Of a stretch of DNA of 64,000 nt, positions 46,401 to 59,100 are shown piece by piece. Each line of letters starts with the position of its first letter. Within the stretch, counting starts at the first letter, position 1. This DNA is from Sphagnum compactum. Its lineage: Eukaryota > Bryophyta > Sphagnopsida > Sphagnales. The stretch is taken from contig OZ234503.1 in assembly GCA_965153455.1 (NCBI GenBank), positions 11,289,118 through 11,353,117 on the forward strand, in the 5' to 3' direction. Under the pieces are notes generated by a model. That model worked only from the letters and a program-made list of their open reading frames with translations. It made no database searches and was not told the origin of the DNA. Made by a program: the position numbers and the translations under genes.

Positions 46401-49090
46401 ACTAGCTTGGCACTCAATGTTAAAAGCTAGGTGTAGATGTTGCAACAGCTGTAGAGTTAGGGTTAAGAGCTTGGCTCCAGGCTTGATGGTAGGATCCAAC
46501 AGGCAGGAATATCATGATAAGGTGTAACATACATGTATGTGAAATGACCTCTCTACGTATCTCCTTGTCCTCTTCTGCTTGAACAATGCAACTTTCTTTC
46601 ATGCTCCTCACAACCTTCATGCGTTCTATAGTTGAGTGTTTTCAAATTACAGTAACAAATTAGCCTTTATTTCATCGCCCATATTTTAACCATGTTTTGT
46701 ACTTTAACATTAGTCCTTCAATTTTTTTCTATTGAACATTGCATGTTGATTGCATGAGAATTTTGTTGCTTCAAGAATTGTTGTCGTTCTTTCAGGTTTT
46801 ACACACCTGATGTTCTTTTTGTCATATATTGCAAAATGTAGCATCACACACATTGTTCATATATTGCACACTACCTAGTATGTATGGGAATGGTCAGTCT
46901 CATGCATGAATGTAATTTCATCCATATTGTGAATCATGCCACGCTCCATTTTCTTTTGTCACAAAGGCAGGGAGCACAAAACTGCACTAACATGTCTGTT
47001 CTATGTGGTTGTGCTTCATATGCTTTGTGGCGGGATAACAAAAAGAGGAGTTTGTTGTTATCAACAGCATAGAAGTTTGTGCTGTTTCTAAGTAAGTTTC
47101 ACTTCCTTTTTTCGTCCGTTCGTCCATCCATGTCAACATTTCCTAATTCAATTCTCATATTCCAGTGAGAAAATCTGCTTTGCTGAAACAGAGCAAATAT
47201 GTGCAACCCATTTGATGATTCTTATCTAAATTGTTTAATCTAAACTGATGGTCCATGATCTAGTTAGAAATTAGGCTGTAAGGATTTGGAGACCCAGTCC
47301 CCTAGGCATTGAGAATAGAAGGTGCTACAAAAGTGGCACCTCAAAAGAGCAAGTGCATTTTTCTGTCATAAGCAAATCCGAAACCACTACATTGCATATA
47401 GGTAATTACTTTTGCATGTCCACATTGGTGTCAAAATATAGTTGGAAACCCTTGGAATTTGATTTTATTTTGAGCAGCAATAGGGGTGGGTGAATGATTC
47501 GCTGTAAATGTATCTATCAGGTGGCTGTCATGATGTTATACAGGATTCAACCCTACATGTGAGTCTGCTCAGATTTCTTGACTAGCAACCATGTGTCAGG
47601 TTTTGAGGAACAAACTATGTCCTGGACTGTATTGGCATTATACAAGAGACTATGAATTGCTCTTCAGTTTGGTGTCCACAAGATGTACTATAGAGAGCTG
47701 GCACTTCACCACCACCAAAATCATTGCAATTTAGACTATCTTATAAGTATCCCAGGATCTAGCTGCCAGCTGCTGAAGCACATAGTAACTTGTCTTGTTA
47801 TGAACAATCACTTGCAGCTTTGGGTTAGGTTACATAGCTGGTTTTCAAGCTCTGAAACTAACTTCTTGCTCAGAAGTTCAACAGGCTTTACTATGGCCAG
47901 CGGAGCTTCATCACATTCAGATATCTATTTGTTGGAACTGCAGACCGGCAGGAACATAGCAGAAGAAGTACAATAGGACCAGCCAACATCTGCAAACAAC
48001 ATTTTAAGAATTACAGACTAAGCTTTGGAGCGACTATTGGTTTGCTTTGAAATTTTTTAACAAGCAGAAATGAGAAAAGTGTTCAATAAAATCACCTGTT
48101 TATCTGCTCTGGTGAACAAGAGCCAGATGCAAACCAAATTTGGTTGCAGGGTGCAGCCACCAAGTCTGAAACTCATCATAACAGCTGTCATGACTCATGA
48201 CTCCCATGGTCTGAGTCCACCAAGACCAATACCCCAAAGAATTTGTGAAGAAGATAAGCTGAATCACATGTACAAAGGTAAGATCCAGTTCTAGAGCAAA
48301 GTTAGTGACCACACATGCTGTTCCGTTCTCCCTCTCCTATTGAAGATAATGTGGTGAATTCATAGTATATGGCTAGTCTACCTTCAACAAAAGAGAAAAA
48401 CCCTGCATTCATTAGTCCTAAACTCATTCTTGCACTCCTCTAGGTTGAGGTGGACACTGGGCAACATCTGCAAGCCAGTGTACACATGCCATTCTGCAGC
48501 ACAGAACTGCAGAATGAATGATAATTGAAAAGACCAAATGAAGAGGACAAACATCACCATGATGGCTAGAGCATAGAGTACAAGGAAAAACTTATCATAA
48601 TTTCTCAGACAAAGGATTACAGATTGTTAAAAAAATACAAATAGCATACCTCTCATGGCAGGCCACAACAGCCATCTGAACTTCACACCCATAGGAGAGA
48701 ACAACCCCAACTTACTTCTCTCTTTTCCTAGTGCACACCACAAGCTTGACCTGCCCTTGCAAATACGGCACTTGTAATTGATTTTGATTAGGTGGAATTC
48801 CAGGGCTCTTAAGTGGTTCACACCAAACAACTGCAAGGATGCTACATATTTGCTACAAAGTTGGCTGCAAGCCAAAGTCAAGCTATGTAATTGACACCAA
48901 AAAATCCAAGAATCTTAGAAAACATCACTGCACAAGGGCCACGTGTTCAGGCCCTGGTCGTCATTGCCTCCAACCAAAAGGAATATCCTCAGAAAGGACC
49001 ACAAAAATCTACAATGAGGAGGCCATTTAAGGACATGCTCCAGCCCTCTTCACCCAGCTTCTTCCCTCTGCATCAAATTTGGGAATTTCC
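46400..49090. other. 3' side of the kinase gene
   Basis: Less AT-rich and free of obvious repeats, unlike most of the window. No coding region could be supported on either strand. The part next to 49,090 presumably contains the 3' untranslated region of the kinase gene; I could not fix a polyadenylation site. Confidence 0.35.
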
Positions 49091-51559
49091 TCAAAATCTG
49101 CAAGATGTCCCAAGTCTCTGGAACTGGTTCATGCTCTTAGACTTGCGCCTGGTAAATGCTGCAGGTAACAATTGCTGGAAGAACTCCCGAAAGAGAGTCC
49201 AGGCCTTCTCACTCATGTCTGCAAGAATAAGTGGCCCCATGGTAAACCCTGGAGTCTGAACCGCATTCTGAGCAACATTCAGTGCTGCAATTCCCTGCAA
49301 TCCTAGTGATCGTTGCTGTTCAATTTGTGTGTGAGAATGGCACTTGGTGTTAGAAAAAGAAATGCTTCGCACAGGGCCTGACATTTGGGACAGTGCCGAT
49401 GATTCTACACTATTGAACAGTGATGTAGATTCATGTTGCTGTGGAGTGCACAATGGGGAAAGTGGAACTGCAGTGGTTTCTAGTGGGTGAAGTTCCTGCA
49501 GTATCAGCGAAGCCAAGCCTCCTCGAAATGGTGAAATTCGGGAAGGAGATAGTGGGGATAGAGGTGCATAGCCAGTTACAGGGGCCTGAAACAGCCATTG
49601 ACTGTTATCTGTACTACTCCATGCTCTTAGCTCCTCCTCATGGTCATCCATCTCAATCAGGAATGGCTGTCCCGGGAGATCTTCAGACAGACTGACCTCC
49701 TGCAAGCTCATATTGTCACTTTCAGAGCTCCATGCCAGCAGTTCCTCATCAACCTCTGCCTTTGCTTGCATGCACAAATTCTCAAGCTCACTTGCATCCT
49801 CATCAACACCACAGAGCTCTCTGGACATCATACCAGCAATATCTGCAAGTGATAACCCTGCTGCTGTGCCTTTTTTCAAGAAGATGGTCGAGAGCACCAA
49901 CATGCGTAGGCAAGCCTCCCTCAACGTAGGTAGTTCTCTTCGCAGCATCTCAGCATCACGCATTGGGTCCAGTCGCTCAATATATGCTAATTCCTCATCA
50001 GAGAAAGGAAAGGAAGCTTGTGGCCAATGGAGCCACTCAAAGTAGGGATCATCCAGAGTCTCAGGTAGGCAGAGGCCATGGTCAATTGGAATAAGTTCCA
50101 CAGATTCCTCAACCCTAAGACCTGAACATGGCCAGCCGTTACTGGTGCTCTCCCCACCTCCAGCATCTGTGCCCAGTTTCTTCACGAGAATATTACCCGC
50201 ATGGCGGTCAGTGTTGAATAGACGGATATCAAGAATGCCAATTCTATGTACAGATGAGACAGGAAACCGTGATGTGCCATGTTCACTTGCATCAAAGTCA
50301 TGGCTCACAAACTGCTGGAAGGATCCAATTTTAGCAGAATCAAGAGATGGTACACCACCAATCATTACTGCGTTCCCCCAGTTCACATTGAATATTGGGT
50401 GGATGGCCTTAACCAGTGCAGTGGCTGGCACCTTTGCAAAATGATCATGATCCAGCAAGTAGGCTGCAACCTCCCGGACACCTGTTTCTCCAACTCGGAT
50501 TGACCTTTTCAAGCCTGGCTGCCCCAAGGCTCTGCCAGTGAAGCCTTTTGGATTATTGGGTGCAAAAGGCTCTTCATCAGTGGGTTTAACAATAGCAATG
50601 CTCTCCCCTCTACGGTTCCGGAAATAGTAGGCACCACCTAAGCCACCTCCAGCAGGTACTGGATCAACCCCAGCCTCAACAGCCTTGGCTGCTTCTCGGA
50701 GCAGACGGTTAATCTTGGAACAGCATGTTGAACCCCCTACAATCTCAAACAATCTATTCTGACCAAAGTCTTTGTTTGATTTCACATCAGCTATAGTGGG
50801 TGAAAGGCATGGAGTTGAGGAGCTTCGATATAGATTTCGTGTGAGCAACAAGGGGGAATCATTCCTCACTCCACTCAAGTCTTTGTCCAGAACAAGGTCA
50901 CCAAATACAAGATCACTCTGTTCTGTGGGAACACAAAATGCAGCCTGCACTTTTTTCTTCACCGATTCTACCTTGTCAGCCCTGTCCAGCTCAATCCCAA
51001 GAACATTGCCTGCATTCACCAAAACCAAACCCATGATCCTGAAAATAGCACACATTGGGAATTTCTTCAATTCAGAAGCATGCCCTGCTGTCAAGGCTGT
51101 TCAAAGCCAACACTTAAAACAGCCCATGATGACTTGCTCGAACAAATGGAGCTTGTCACCTCCTGGCTTGTTGCACCACCACTGCACAACTACAGAGGAC
51201 CCTTACTAGCAACACCATGCTCGCAAGCAGCATCAAGGAAGATCTGCATTACTCAGGTTTTGTTACAGATTTGATTACAGGGTATCATGAGACTAGAGTG
51301 ATTCTCCTCAATTTTGATGATCTCAGGCATGGGTTTGGAGGCTATCTGCTAAAACCTACAAATATGCAATGCAGGAGCATTACATCTCAGAGAAGCTCCA
51401 AGGCCTACCTGTGTCAGTCTGCACAAAGATGCGACGACGCCCAACCTGTCGCCTGCACATGATGGAAAACCCGCCACTAGATACACCTTTGCCATTGACT
51501 CCATCAGGGACAGCCACAGGTTTGTGAATATGCACTGGGCTTTGTACATTGGGAGGCAT
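49091..51559 (-). CDS. phosphatidylinositol 4-kinase gamma (ubiquitin-like domain PI4K), two coding exons
   Basis: Exon 1 is 51,559-51,409, exon 2 is 51,009-49,091, and the intron (51,408-51,010, GT...AG, 399 nt) splits a Gly codon; total 689 residues. The start at 51,559 restores IFVQTDTG-NVLGIELDRA, the plant family's ubiquitin-like strand pair. The unspliced exon-2 frame has only a non-ATG start after an in-frame TGA. Layout: ubiquitin-like domain about 43-109; RSSSTPCLSPT linker near 112-122; PI3/4-kinase fold about 174-460 with GGAYYF (175-180), VKPTDEE (Lys192), catalytic NTDRHAGN (316-323) and IDHG (359-362); then an acidic and Ser-rich tail with two EEL-x-AWSS repeats. It is the plant gamma (type II-like) class, which phosphorylates phosphatidylinositol at D4 or, in some plant members, acts as a protein kinase. 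All catalytic motifs are intact. Likely cytosolic or nuclear; no membrane helix. Confidence 0.92.
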
Positions 51560-52671
51560 GCCTGGACTCACTCCTGCAAGTTGAGTTTGAATGCACAGAT
51601 GCTTCGAGTTCTTGCCTCAGGAATAATCTTGCACCACTTCAAGATTCCAATGCCTGACCACCACTTCTGGCCTTCAAATTGACAATATAATCTACAAGGG
51701 GTGCAGAAGGTAGTGTGGTGGTAGTAAAGCTACAGTTCTGTTTGCTTCACTTGGTCTTCAAGCTTCCAAATTTCTGTCCTCCAACTCTGGTCTTCAAGCA
51801 ACGATATGAAGTCACAGTTCTGTTTGCCTCATGGTTTTGTATGCATGAAGCATACATGAATACACTCCCTAGATTTCAAAGGGAGCTCCACCAATCTACC
51901 TTCTTGCCATGCTTGGCAGCACACAAGCTGTTCAAATCTGGGATGAACCTTATAAAGATACACACCACCAACAACCCCTCGGAGAAGCCAGATGAAAGCA
52001 GAGATTAGCAGATAGGAAGAACGTGCATCTGAGGGGTTCTTCCTTGATGATAAACTTCTCCGCTGCACATTCTCTCTGTCTTCAAGTGCTGATCTTGCCT
52101 CAACAACACGCTGTAAGGATGTGATTCGAACAAGATTGTAGGAGAGAAGAATATCTATCTCGTGCTATTTTTGACAGAAAAACCTAACATTAAATCTGCG
52201 AAGTAGAGCCTGCCACCCTCCCACTTCGCTTTGCTACGGGAACAAACCAGATGATACACTCCCACAGTCAGGCTTCCAATACACTTGCGCAACAGCTGGA
52301 CAAAGTTGCGGCCGACCTTCTTGTGCGACAAATGCAATTCTCTCACAAATAGTAGTAGTAAATCCTCCTGCATCTCCTTTTGCAATGGTAGTACTCGCGC
52401 GAAGCAGAGACCATAAATGCAATAGTCGAGATCTCCACCTTAAATGGAAGAACAGACCTTTGCTGAAAGAGGAACACAGAGGAGAAGATCAAAGAAATTG
52501 CTTTTCCCGACTTTTGCCCTACAAAAATAACAACTACACAACTTTCATAGATCTGCAAATGCTTACAAACGAAGGATGACGGATGTTCAATCCACAAGAA
52601 TCTGCTTCCTGTTTTGAACAGCCTTTCAAACACTTTCAATCTCCCTAGTCCATAGTCTCCTCCCCAACACA

Positions 52672-52697
52672 GAAGAAGAAGAAGAAGAAGAAGAAAG
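52672..52697. repeat. (GAA)n microsatellite
   Basis: AGAAGAAGAAGAAGAAGAAG on plus, CTT repeats on the kinase gene's sense strand, probably in its 5' leader or first intron. Confidence 0.85.
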
Positions 52698-52929
52698 AAG
52701 CTCCTTCTTCCTCAGATCGGAGATATGAAGGAGCAAAAACAAAACAGATCGTCGATCATCCAAACCCCAAGTCCACACACACAGAGAACTCCCAGGATTG
52801 TCTCAAGTTAGCAAAAGCATAACAAAAGCGACCAAGCAGACCATGTGAGGGTTCACCGCCCAAGACAACAAAACACAGAAAGCACCCACCTTGATCCCAA
52901 GAACCACCGCAACAAATCCCACATCCACA

Positions 52930-52962
52930 AGACCACCAACAACAACAACAACAACAACAAAA
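52930..52962. repeat. (CAA)n microsatellite
   Basis: About eight perfect CAA units after ACCACCAA, within the upstream part of the kinase gene. Confidence 0.85.
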
Positions 52963-54234
52963 AGCCCACAACGATAAAAACGAAAAAATTAACAACAAAA
53001 CAATTTGATCACATACAAACAAGTGCACTACTTCAAACGAATCAAATCATGAAAGCCCAAAACGTCGAATTCCACATTCACAAAAACGACGACGACTAGG
53101 AAGAACGACGCCGATCGATTACAATACAAACCCCATCACTTGAAACAAATCAAATCGTGAAGAGCACACCTATCTATGCAAGTTTCTCGTAACAAAATTG
53201 GAGAGAGACATTAGGAATGAAAATAGCCACATTCTTCGTTCGTTGTTTTGTCTCGCTTTTGTTTGTTCTTTTTTTCTTTTTCGTCGTTTCCACCGTTTTG
53301 GGAAAAAGTTGGACCTTTGTTGTTCAACCATTCTCATTTTACTTTTGCTCTCACATACGTTTAGAGTTTTGTTTTGTTGTTGTTGGGTATAGAAAAGAAA
53401 TTTGATGGGTGGAAACAAACAGATTTTGAGGAATAAAAAAGACGTTTGATGGTGGAAACCAAAAGCAATTGATAGGTAGGTGGAAATAGTGTTTGTTTGT
53501 TTTTTTTTTCATATTTGCAATGGTGTGTCATTGGCTCTTTTCATCTTAGGTTCACCCAAACAGGTTGCAGGCATGTTCTGCAGAGCCTATCAAATTTGGC
53601 TATAGCACATGAGGTTTATGTAAGTTGTGGGTTACAAAAGAGTCAAATGTACTGGCAACATGAATGCTCAAAGTTTTAGGTGCAACTTGAATGCAAACTC
53701 AAATTAGGAGAATGCTACCAATATGGTGCTTGTGGTTGCAATTGTGCAACAACAATGAACTACAAGACAAGAATAGTGTGATTTATGTAAAAGGTCAATG
53801 TGAAATTTTATTACACAAATGAAAAACAAAGGAAGAATGTGTCTCCTACAAAGATGGAATTCTAATCAATCTAAAGATTCTCCCTAACTAAAGTGGAAGG
53901 AGTGTGATGAGAAATGGGGTTGGATGAAAACCTAATGGTGATGAAACTTTGCCATCAATTGTTGGAAGTTGTATATGACAAAGGGTTGATGCATATTGAT
54001 GGTTTTGTGCAATTTTTGTTGTGGTTTGTTTCTCGCGAGTTATGAAGAGCGATTGCTTTTGTTATGACGACATTCAGCATTTGCTTTTTGTTTGGTTATT
54101 CTTCATTGTTGGGGAAGCGATGGTGTTTTTGAACTAGATTTGGAGGATGCCAATGATGGACATAAGTAGCATCTTGGATATAAGTTGTCTCTACTTTGGT
54201 GAAGGGAATACTTCCCTTTTCATTTTTTTGATTT

Positions 54235-54860
54235 TGGTGTTGAAGATTTTGAGCGTGGTAGACTTACTTTCTATTGTGGGAGGAATGCCCATTCTCAAGA
54301 ACTTGATTTCTTTTTCTTGAGGCTTCACAAATTATTTTGCTGTGTGTTAGCTTCAATTAGGTTCTAAAATTGTCTTTAAGGGTAATAGTAAAAGATGCGA
54401 TCAGAAGCTCAAGTTAAAGATTTCAAAGTGGTTTTCATGGCAAGTCTAAAATAATGTGGCTAAGAATCAATGTTATTGGGGATTTGTATTTGAGAGAGAA
54501 TACCAGCATGGGTGCGACCTCTTTTGGGGATAATGTGGCAAGTGATGGTCTATTGCCAAGATTTGCTATTGTTGTTGGGTGAGTATGTTGAAGAGTGTCT
54601 TGGTGGTATGTCTCACTTTGTCAACCTCCCAAGTTTATTAGTTTTGGGATTTTGTTGTCTATTGATGTGGGGAATTTTTCTAAAGGAAACATTTTGAATT
54701 GTATTAATTAGATTAGTATGATGTATGTTACTTCACCAGAGTTGCACCCGGTAGTTTTTGTTGTCCTTATTACCAAAGATGGGGTTTCGATTGCCACACT
54801 AGGGTTTGCTGTTGAAGTCCCAATGGAGCTCACGAAAGTGAAGTCAAAATGATTTGATCC
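54235..54860 (+). pseudogene. unidentified decayed protein-coding sequence
   Basis: Protein-like translation with at least two frameshifts and several stops: FGVEDFERGRLTFYCGRNAH, ELDFFFLRLHKLFCCVLASI, AQVKDFKVVFMASLK, QCYWGFVFEREYQHGCDLFW, GEYVEECLGGMSHFVNLP, SFGILLSIDVGNFSKGN, and finally TKDGVSIATLGFAVEVPMEL. The regular Cys, Trp and Phe positions and the acidic C-terminal block show a once-functional protein of 200 or more residues. I do not recognise a named family. It may come from the same kind of element as the fossil at 20.3-21.0 kb, but I saw no overlap between them. Confidence 0.45.
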
Positions 54861-57107
54861 TTGAAGGTATGTAGGTCAATTACAATTAAAGAATATTTAG
54901 GAGAGTACTTGATGCAAGACATGTATTATTCTGTAGTATATGGTGACTAATTTGTTTCATGATTTATTAAGTTGAAGTTGTGTGTGTTTGCTTTGCTTTG
55001 CAAAGAAAGCACTTTTTTTTTCGTTACAAGAGGATTTACACAAAACAAGTCATATTAGTAAAAAAAAAAAACAAAAAAATTGTTTTGTTTTCCTCCAGTA
55101 TGCCATAATGATGGCCCAAGTTTGTTGCACACTCTTTTTTTCCATCTATTTCAAAACAATTACAAAAACCCAAAGTCTACACCCAATACAATGGAGTCCA
55201 ACATGTATACAAAATAACAAAATGGAAATGTGATGGTTGTGGAAAATGTTATTTTACAATAATTATCATTTTTGAATTTCAAAATAATGATATTCTAATT
55301 ACTATGGTAAATTTTAAAAATCCAATTTATTAGTGTAAGGAGGAAGGTTTAAAAATTACTTTCATCATTGTAGGATTATTTTTAGTGATTTCTTTTAGAA
55401 AGTGGGTAGATGGAAAATATTCCCATTGATTTATGAAAAGATCTAAATTTTATTTTAGAAAGTGAGTTGGTGAGTTGACATTGAAAAAATAAGATGAGGA
55501 AACCCAAAAAGGGTTGAAGAGGATTCATATCTATATGGGGGGTGGGAAACCTCTTGAATTTTCTTTTTTTTCTTGGTTGTTTCTCCAAAATTTGTGAGAA
55601 GAGTTGAAAAAAAAGTACTTAGAAAGTGTGGAATGAAAGATTTAGGAATGTGAGTCCTAAGGAAGGAATATGCCTATTATTATTTTGCGAAAATATGCAT
55701 TTATTTTTCTTTGATGTAGAAGATTATAGTTTTTTGGTTTTTCCTTCTTCAACTACTCACTAGACAATAACTATAGCTATGGAAGGCAATTATAGTGGTG
55801 GAAATAGGCTCACAAAGATGAAGGCAACTTGCACCTTCTAGTACAACTTGTAATAGGTATGAAAAGTATGGGCAAAAGGATAACTACATTCCTACATCAC
55901 AATGACTATCTTTTGTTTTTTTGTATGTTGTTAATTTTATGTTTTTAGATAGTAGTTTTACCTAAAAGTAGGCAAACCCCATTAAACATTTTAAAAACTT
56001 TTTGTGTGTTTTTTTGCCCAACAACCTCACTTAGTGTTTACTTCAATTGATGGAACCATGGATATGCACAAACAATACAAGATGATTTACTCCTTCCTCA
56101 ACCAAAATTGCTTTACACCTAGGGCATAGTGCATATTGTAAAATATGATAAACACACAAAAAATTCACACCAACAAATGTTGGCACAAAATCAACAAAAT
56201 GGTGACATACTACCAATGTGCCATTTGTAAATCGACAAATATTGTTTTCCATAATGCAACTTCTTTTTCCCTTATCCACAAATTGTGGTGTAAAAGGGAA
56301 AAATGTCACATAGCAAATATCCTTTCATCTTCCACATTGTTATAACTACGACAAAGGCAAAAACCACAAATTTCAAATACTTCAATCATTTTAAAACTAT
56401 GTTGGAACTTGAAAACAAATGTTCCACAATTAGTGGTAGGGTTATACTCACATGTTGGTTGTAGGGCAACAAACTACATGTTTTTTTTATTCATGATTAC
56501 AAAAAAACTTGTTGATCAATTAGTAATAATGAACTTAGCAAAGAAGCAACAAGGTAACACCTAATGATTTTGCCTTGAAGTGGCAAAAAAATTGCCTTTA
56601 CATTGCCAATTGATTGAAAAATGTGCTTTTCGCATTAAATGCCGTCCAATAATGTTCAATCCCAATCACATTTGTCAAATCATGGGTAGGGAAACACCCC
56701 TCTAGCTATGTTATCAACCCAATTGCACATGTGCACTAGTCCTTTGCAAATTGCACACAAATGCATATTCATCCTTGTTCATCATACATAATTTTGTAAA
56801 TGTGAAAGATATGCCATGTACATTTGATTGTAAAACTTAAATGCCACATATTTGCCAAGGTTCTATGGTTTTGACCACAATCACACCATGTGTAAAACAT
56901 CATAAACATGAGTCACTAGCTTCATGAAGATCTAAAAATGTAACTGATCATATATCTTTAATGTGTATAATACATAATATACAAATCATCTTAATTTAAA
57001 GTATCATCAAGGTCACAAAATCACAAACAAATGTATTTTTACCTTGTGCCATCATAAACAAACTTTTTGCAACTTCAAACAATATATATGAGCAGTACAT
57101 GTGAACC
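54861..57107. other. AT-rich intergenic sequence
   Basis: No supportable gene. A minus frame at 56,043-56,309 contains CPRCK but no further zinc-finger pattern. Confidence 0.45.
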
Positions 57108-57678
57108 TTAGCACAAATTCACAATCCCATAATAGTTCATATTAGTAATTGCATTCATTACACGGCCATCATTCATCATCAATATGAGAGCTTCAAAATC
57201 ATGTAAAACATGTCTAGCAAGTGCAAACGTTGAATTCAACAAGTTGTAATGTTGTGAAAGATCTTTAAACATTTCGTCTCCATGATTTCTATAAGCTTCC
57301 AACATTCCATATGCATTTTTAGAGAGTGTTATGAAATACTTGTATATTAACTATAGTAAGCCTCTATTTTCACAACTAAAAAAAAGTCGAGAAACATTTG
57401 CATAACCAAGTTACACCTATGCACCATGTAACAGATGCTAGTCACAAATGGTCTATGTTTTTCACTTAACTACATTATTATATACCTATCTTGAGGTGTT
57501 GAAAAATAGCCATGCCATTTGCCCCAAAATAAACTAGCTTTGATGCCAAATCCCCTTCAAACAATATTGTAAAAGCATACATAAAATTCACTAATGTTGT
57601 GGTCAAGTTATCAAAACCACCCTTAATGGCCCTTTGCCTATTCGAAAAAATGAATACCCTCCTCCAACTATCAACCAC
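57108..57678 (-). pseudogene. hAT-like transposase core, decayed
   Basis: Minus-strand blocks in family order: FEGDLASKLVYFGANGMAIF with an xLKIGI end (the Phe-Gly-x-Asp-Gly then Lys-Thr-Gly-Val segment of hAT/ZBED-type transposases), a TSICYMVHRCNLVMQ match to the Cys/Ala-His-Arg-x-Asn-Leu segment, a pseudo VVKIEAYYS stretch with stops, then EAYRNHGDEMFKDLSQHYNL and a DFEALILMMNDG block before an NLC end. The Asp of the first block is Asn. Stops separate the pieces. It is the central half of the transposase; the dimerisation domain, whose relatives lie at 2.3 and 3.4 kb, is not found here. Confidence 0.5.
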
Positions 57679-57699
57679 AAAATAATGAATTGATATTCA

Positions 57700-59100
57700 A
57701 TTGTAGTTATCTTGTCATGACCTCATCATAATTCAATTCTATATAAAATTTACCTTCTAAATAACACGTTTAGTGATAACTAGGACCACGTGAAGAGGTG
57801 CGACAAACCTAACCAAACACTATGATTATCAACCTTCTAAGAATAATTAAACATCACAAATAACTATGCTAGAGATAAAGGTTTCATGAAGCACTTGTGC
57901 ACAAGAATACAAATGCAAGCAAAAGGAGCATATAAGAACAAAAGTTTCACGTACAACAAAGATTAGAGTATTTCAAGAAAACACTTACTTTTAAACAATG
58001 TGTAACCAAAAAAAAGAGTGGAATATAAGACAACAAACCTGACTATATGTATGGACCTAAGCAGAGTTGGAATTTTCTGATATTCTACAGCAAACAACAT
58101 CTCTTGACCCTTTCTCTCACTCTACGTCGCAGAATATTCTTGCATGCATTCACTGATCTTTCAACAGAACTAGCTTATGCATACACAAATCGGCAGAGCT
58201 GATTACAGAATCCGGAACTTACGCCTTACATTCACTTGAATGGCCAGAAACTATTAGCTGCCTAACTCCAATGCATATCATCAAAAATCAAACACCTATT
58301 AAGGTATAGCCTTTGAGGTTAGAACTCTCAAGGTTCACTCAATCCATTGAGCCGCTAACCCATGCCCCACTGAATGCAACATCACAGCGTGCTTCCACTC
58401 TTCTTGTCTGAAAACTTAAGACCTGGAGACTCTTGAATCTAAATGCATTCTGAAACACCTGATTTTGAGCAGTAGATACTAGGCTCTCCTAGAGCCACTC
58501 AATGGGACAGACTCTTGTGCAAGAATGAACGGCAGATTTTTTGTTTCAAGTCCTTTCTTCACTCATACTCTGTATACTCATTCTGTCCACCTTAAGGATA
58601 CCCCTTGAGGTTTCTGGTACTTACTCAGACAACTGCTTACAACACAGATGCAAGGTACTGTAACACAAACTCCCATTCCAGATGCTCACTTTCTTCAATA
58701 TGCCCCCTAGTTCTACGGCTCGGATCCCTCAGTTCTTCATCATTCCTCGGCATCAACCCTTCATATCTATTATTTCAAAGACATTCACAACTATTCGGCT
58801 AAGTTACTAGCGCAGCGGAGAAATTCAACAACCAGCCAAGCAGTCAACAAACAACAGGTACTGAACAAAAAAACCCTGCCCTTCCTTCTTCCTCATCTTC
58901 CCTTTTATGCTTGCTTCTGTCGTCCCTTCCACCAAACCATCTTCAATGCAGCTCCTTTCTCCACCATCCATCGCGCCGCCGGATTCCTGTGCTCCATAAC
59001 ACACAAACAAACAGAATAGCCTACCCATGCATTCCTTGCAGCAATGATGGAGAGATTTCCGTTGGAAGAGTGCATAAACAGGTGACGGCTAATGAAAACA
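57700..59100. other. unassigned, relatively GC-rich stretch
   Basis: From about 58,060 to 59,090 the sequence is less AT-rich and without repeats. Frames at 58,825-59,028 (minus) and 58,911-59,264 (plus) overlap and show no domain. It could be part of an untranslated exon or a non-coding transcript, but nothing proves this. Confidence 0.3.

Larger units (their letters stand above)
51574..53430 (-). promoter_or_regulatory. 5' leader, upstream intron(s) and promoter zone of the PI4K-gamma gene
   Basis: The first coding exon begins at a good acceptor (AACTTGCAG|GAG at 51,575-51,573), 14 nt before the ATG, so at least one further intron lies upstream. Donor-like sites include AAG|GTAGAT near 51,897, AAG|GTGGAG near 52,431 and ATAG|GTGTGC near 53,167; I cannot choose among them. 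A CT-rich (minus strand) stretch at 52,655-52,700 is typical of plant leaders. The short frames here show no domain. Confidence 0.5.

Noticed and set aside
49441-50503. Several plus-strand frames of 65-110 codons
   Set aside because: Antisense shadows of the PI4K-gamma coding exon.
51034-51094. Kinase start at 51,034 (ATG after TTTTCAG|GATC) or the non-ATG start at 51,094
   Set aside because: An in-frame stop lies just upstream, and splicing 51,409 to 51,009 gives the family-typical FVQTDTG-NVLGIELD junction, so these codons are intronic.
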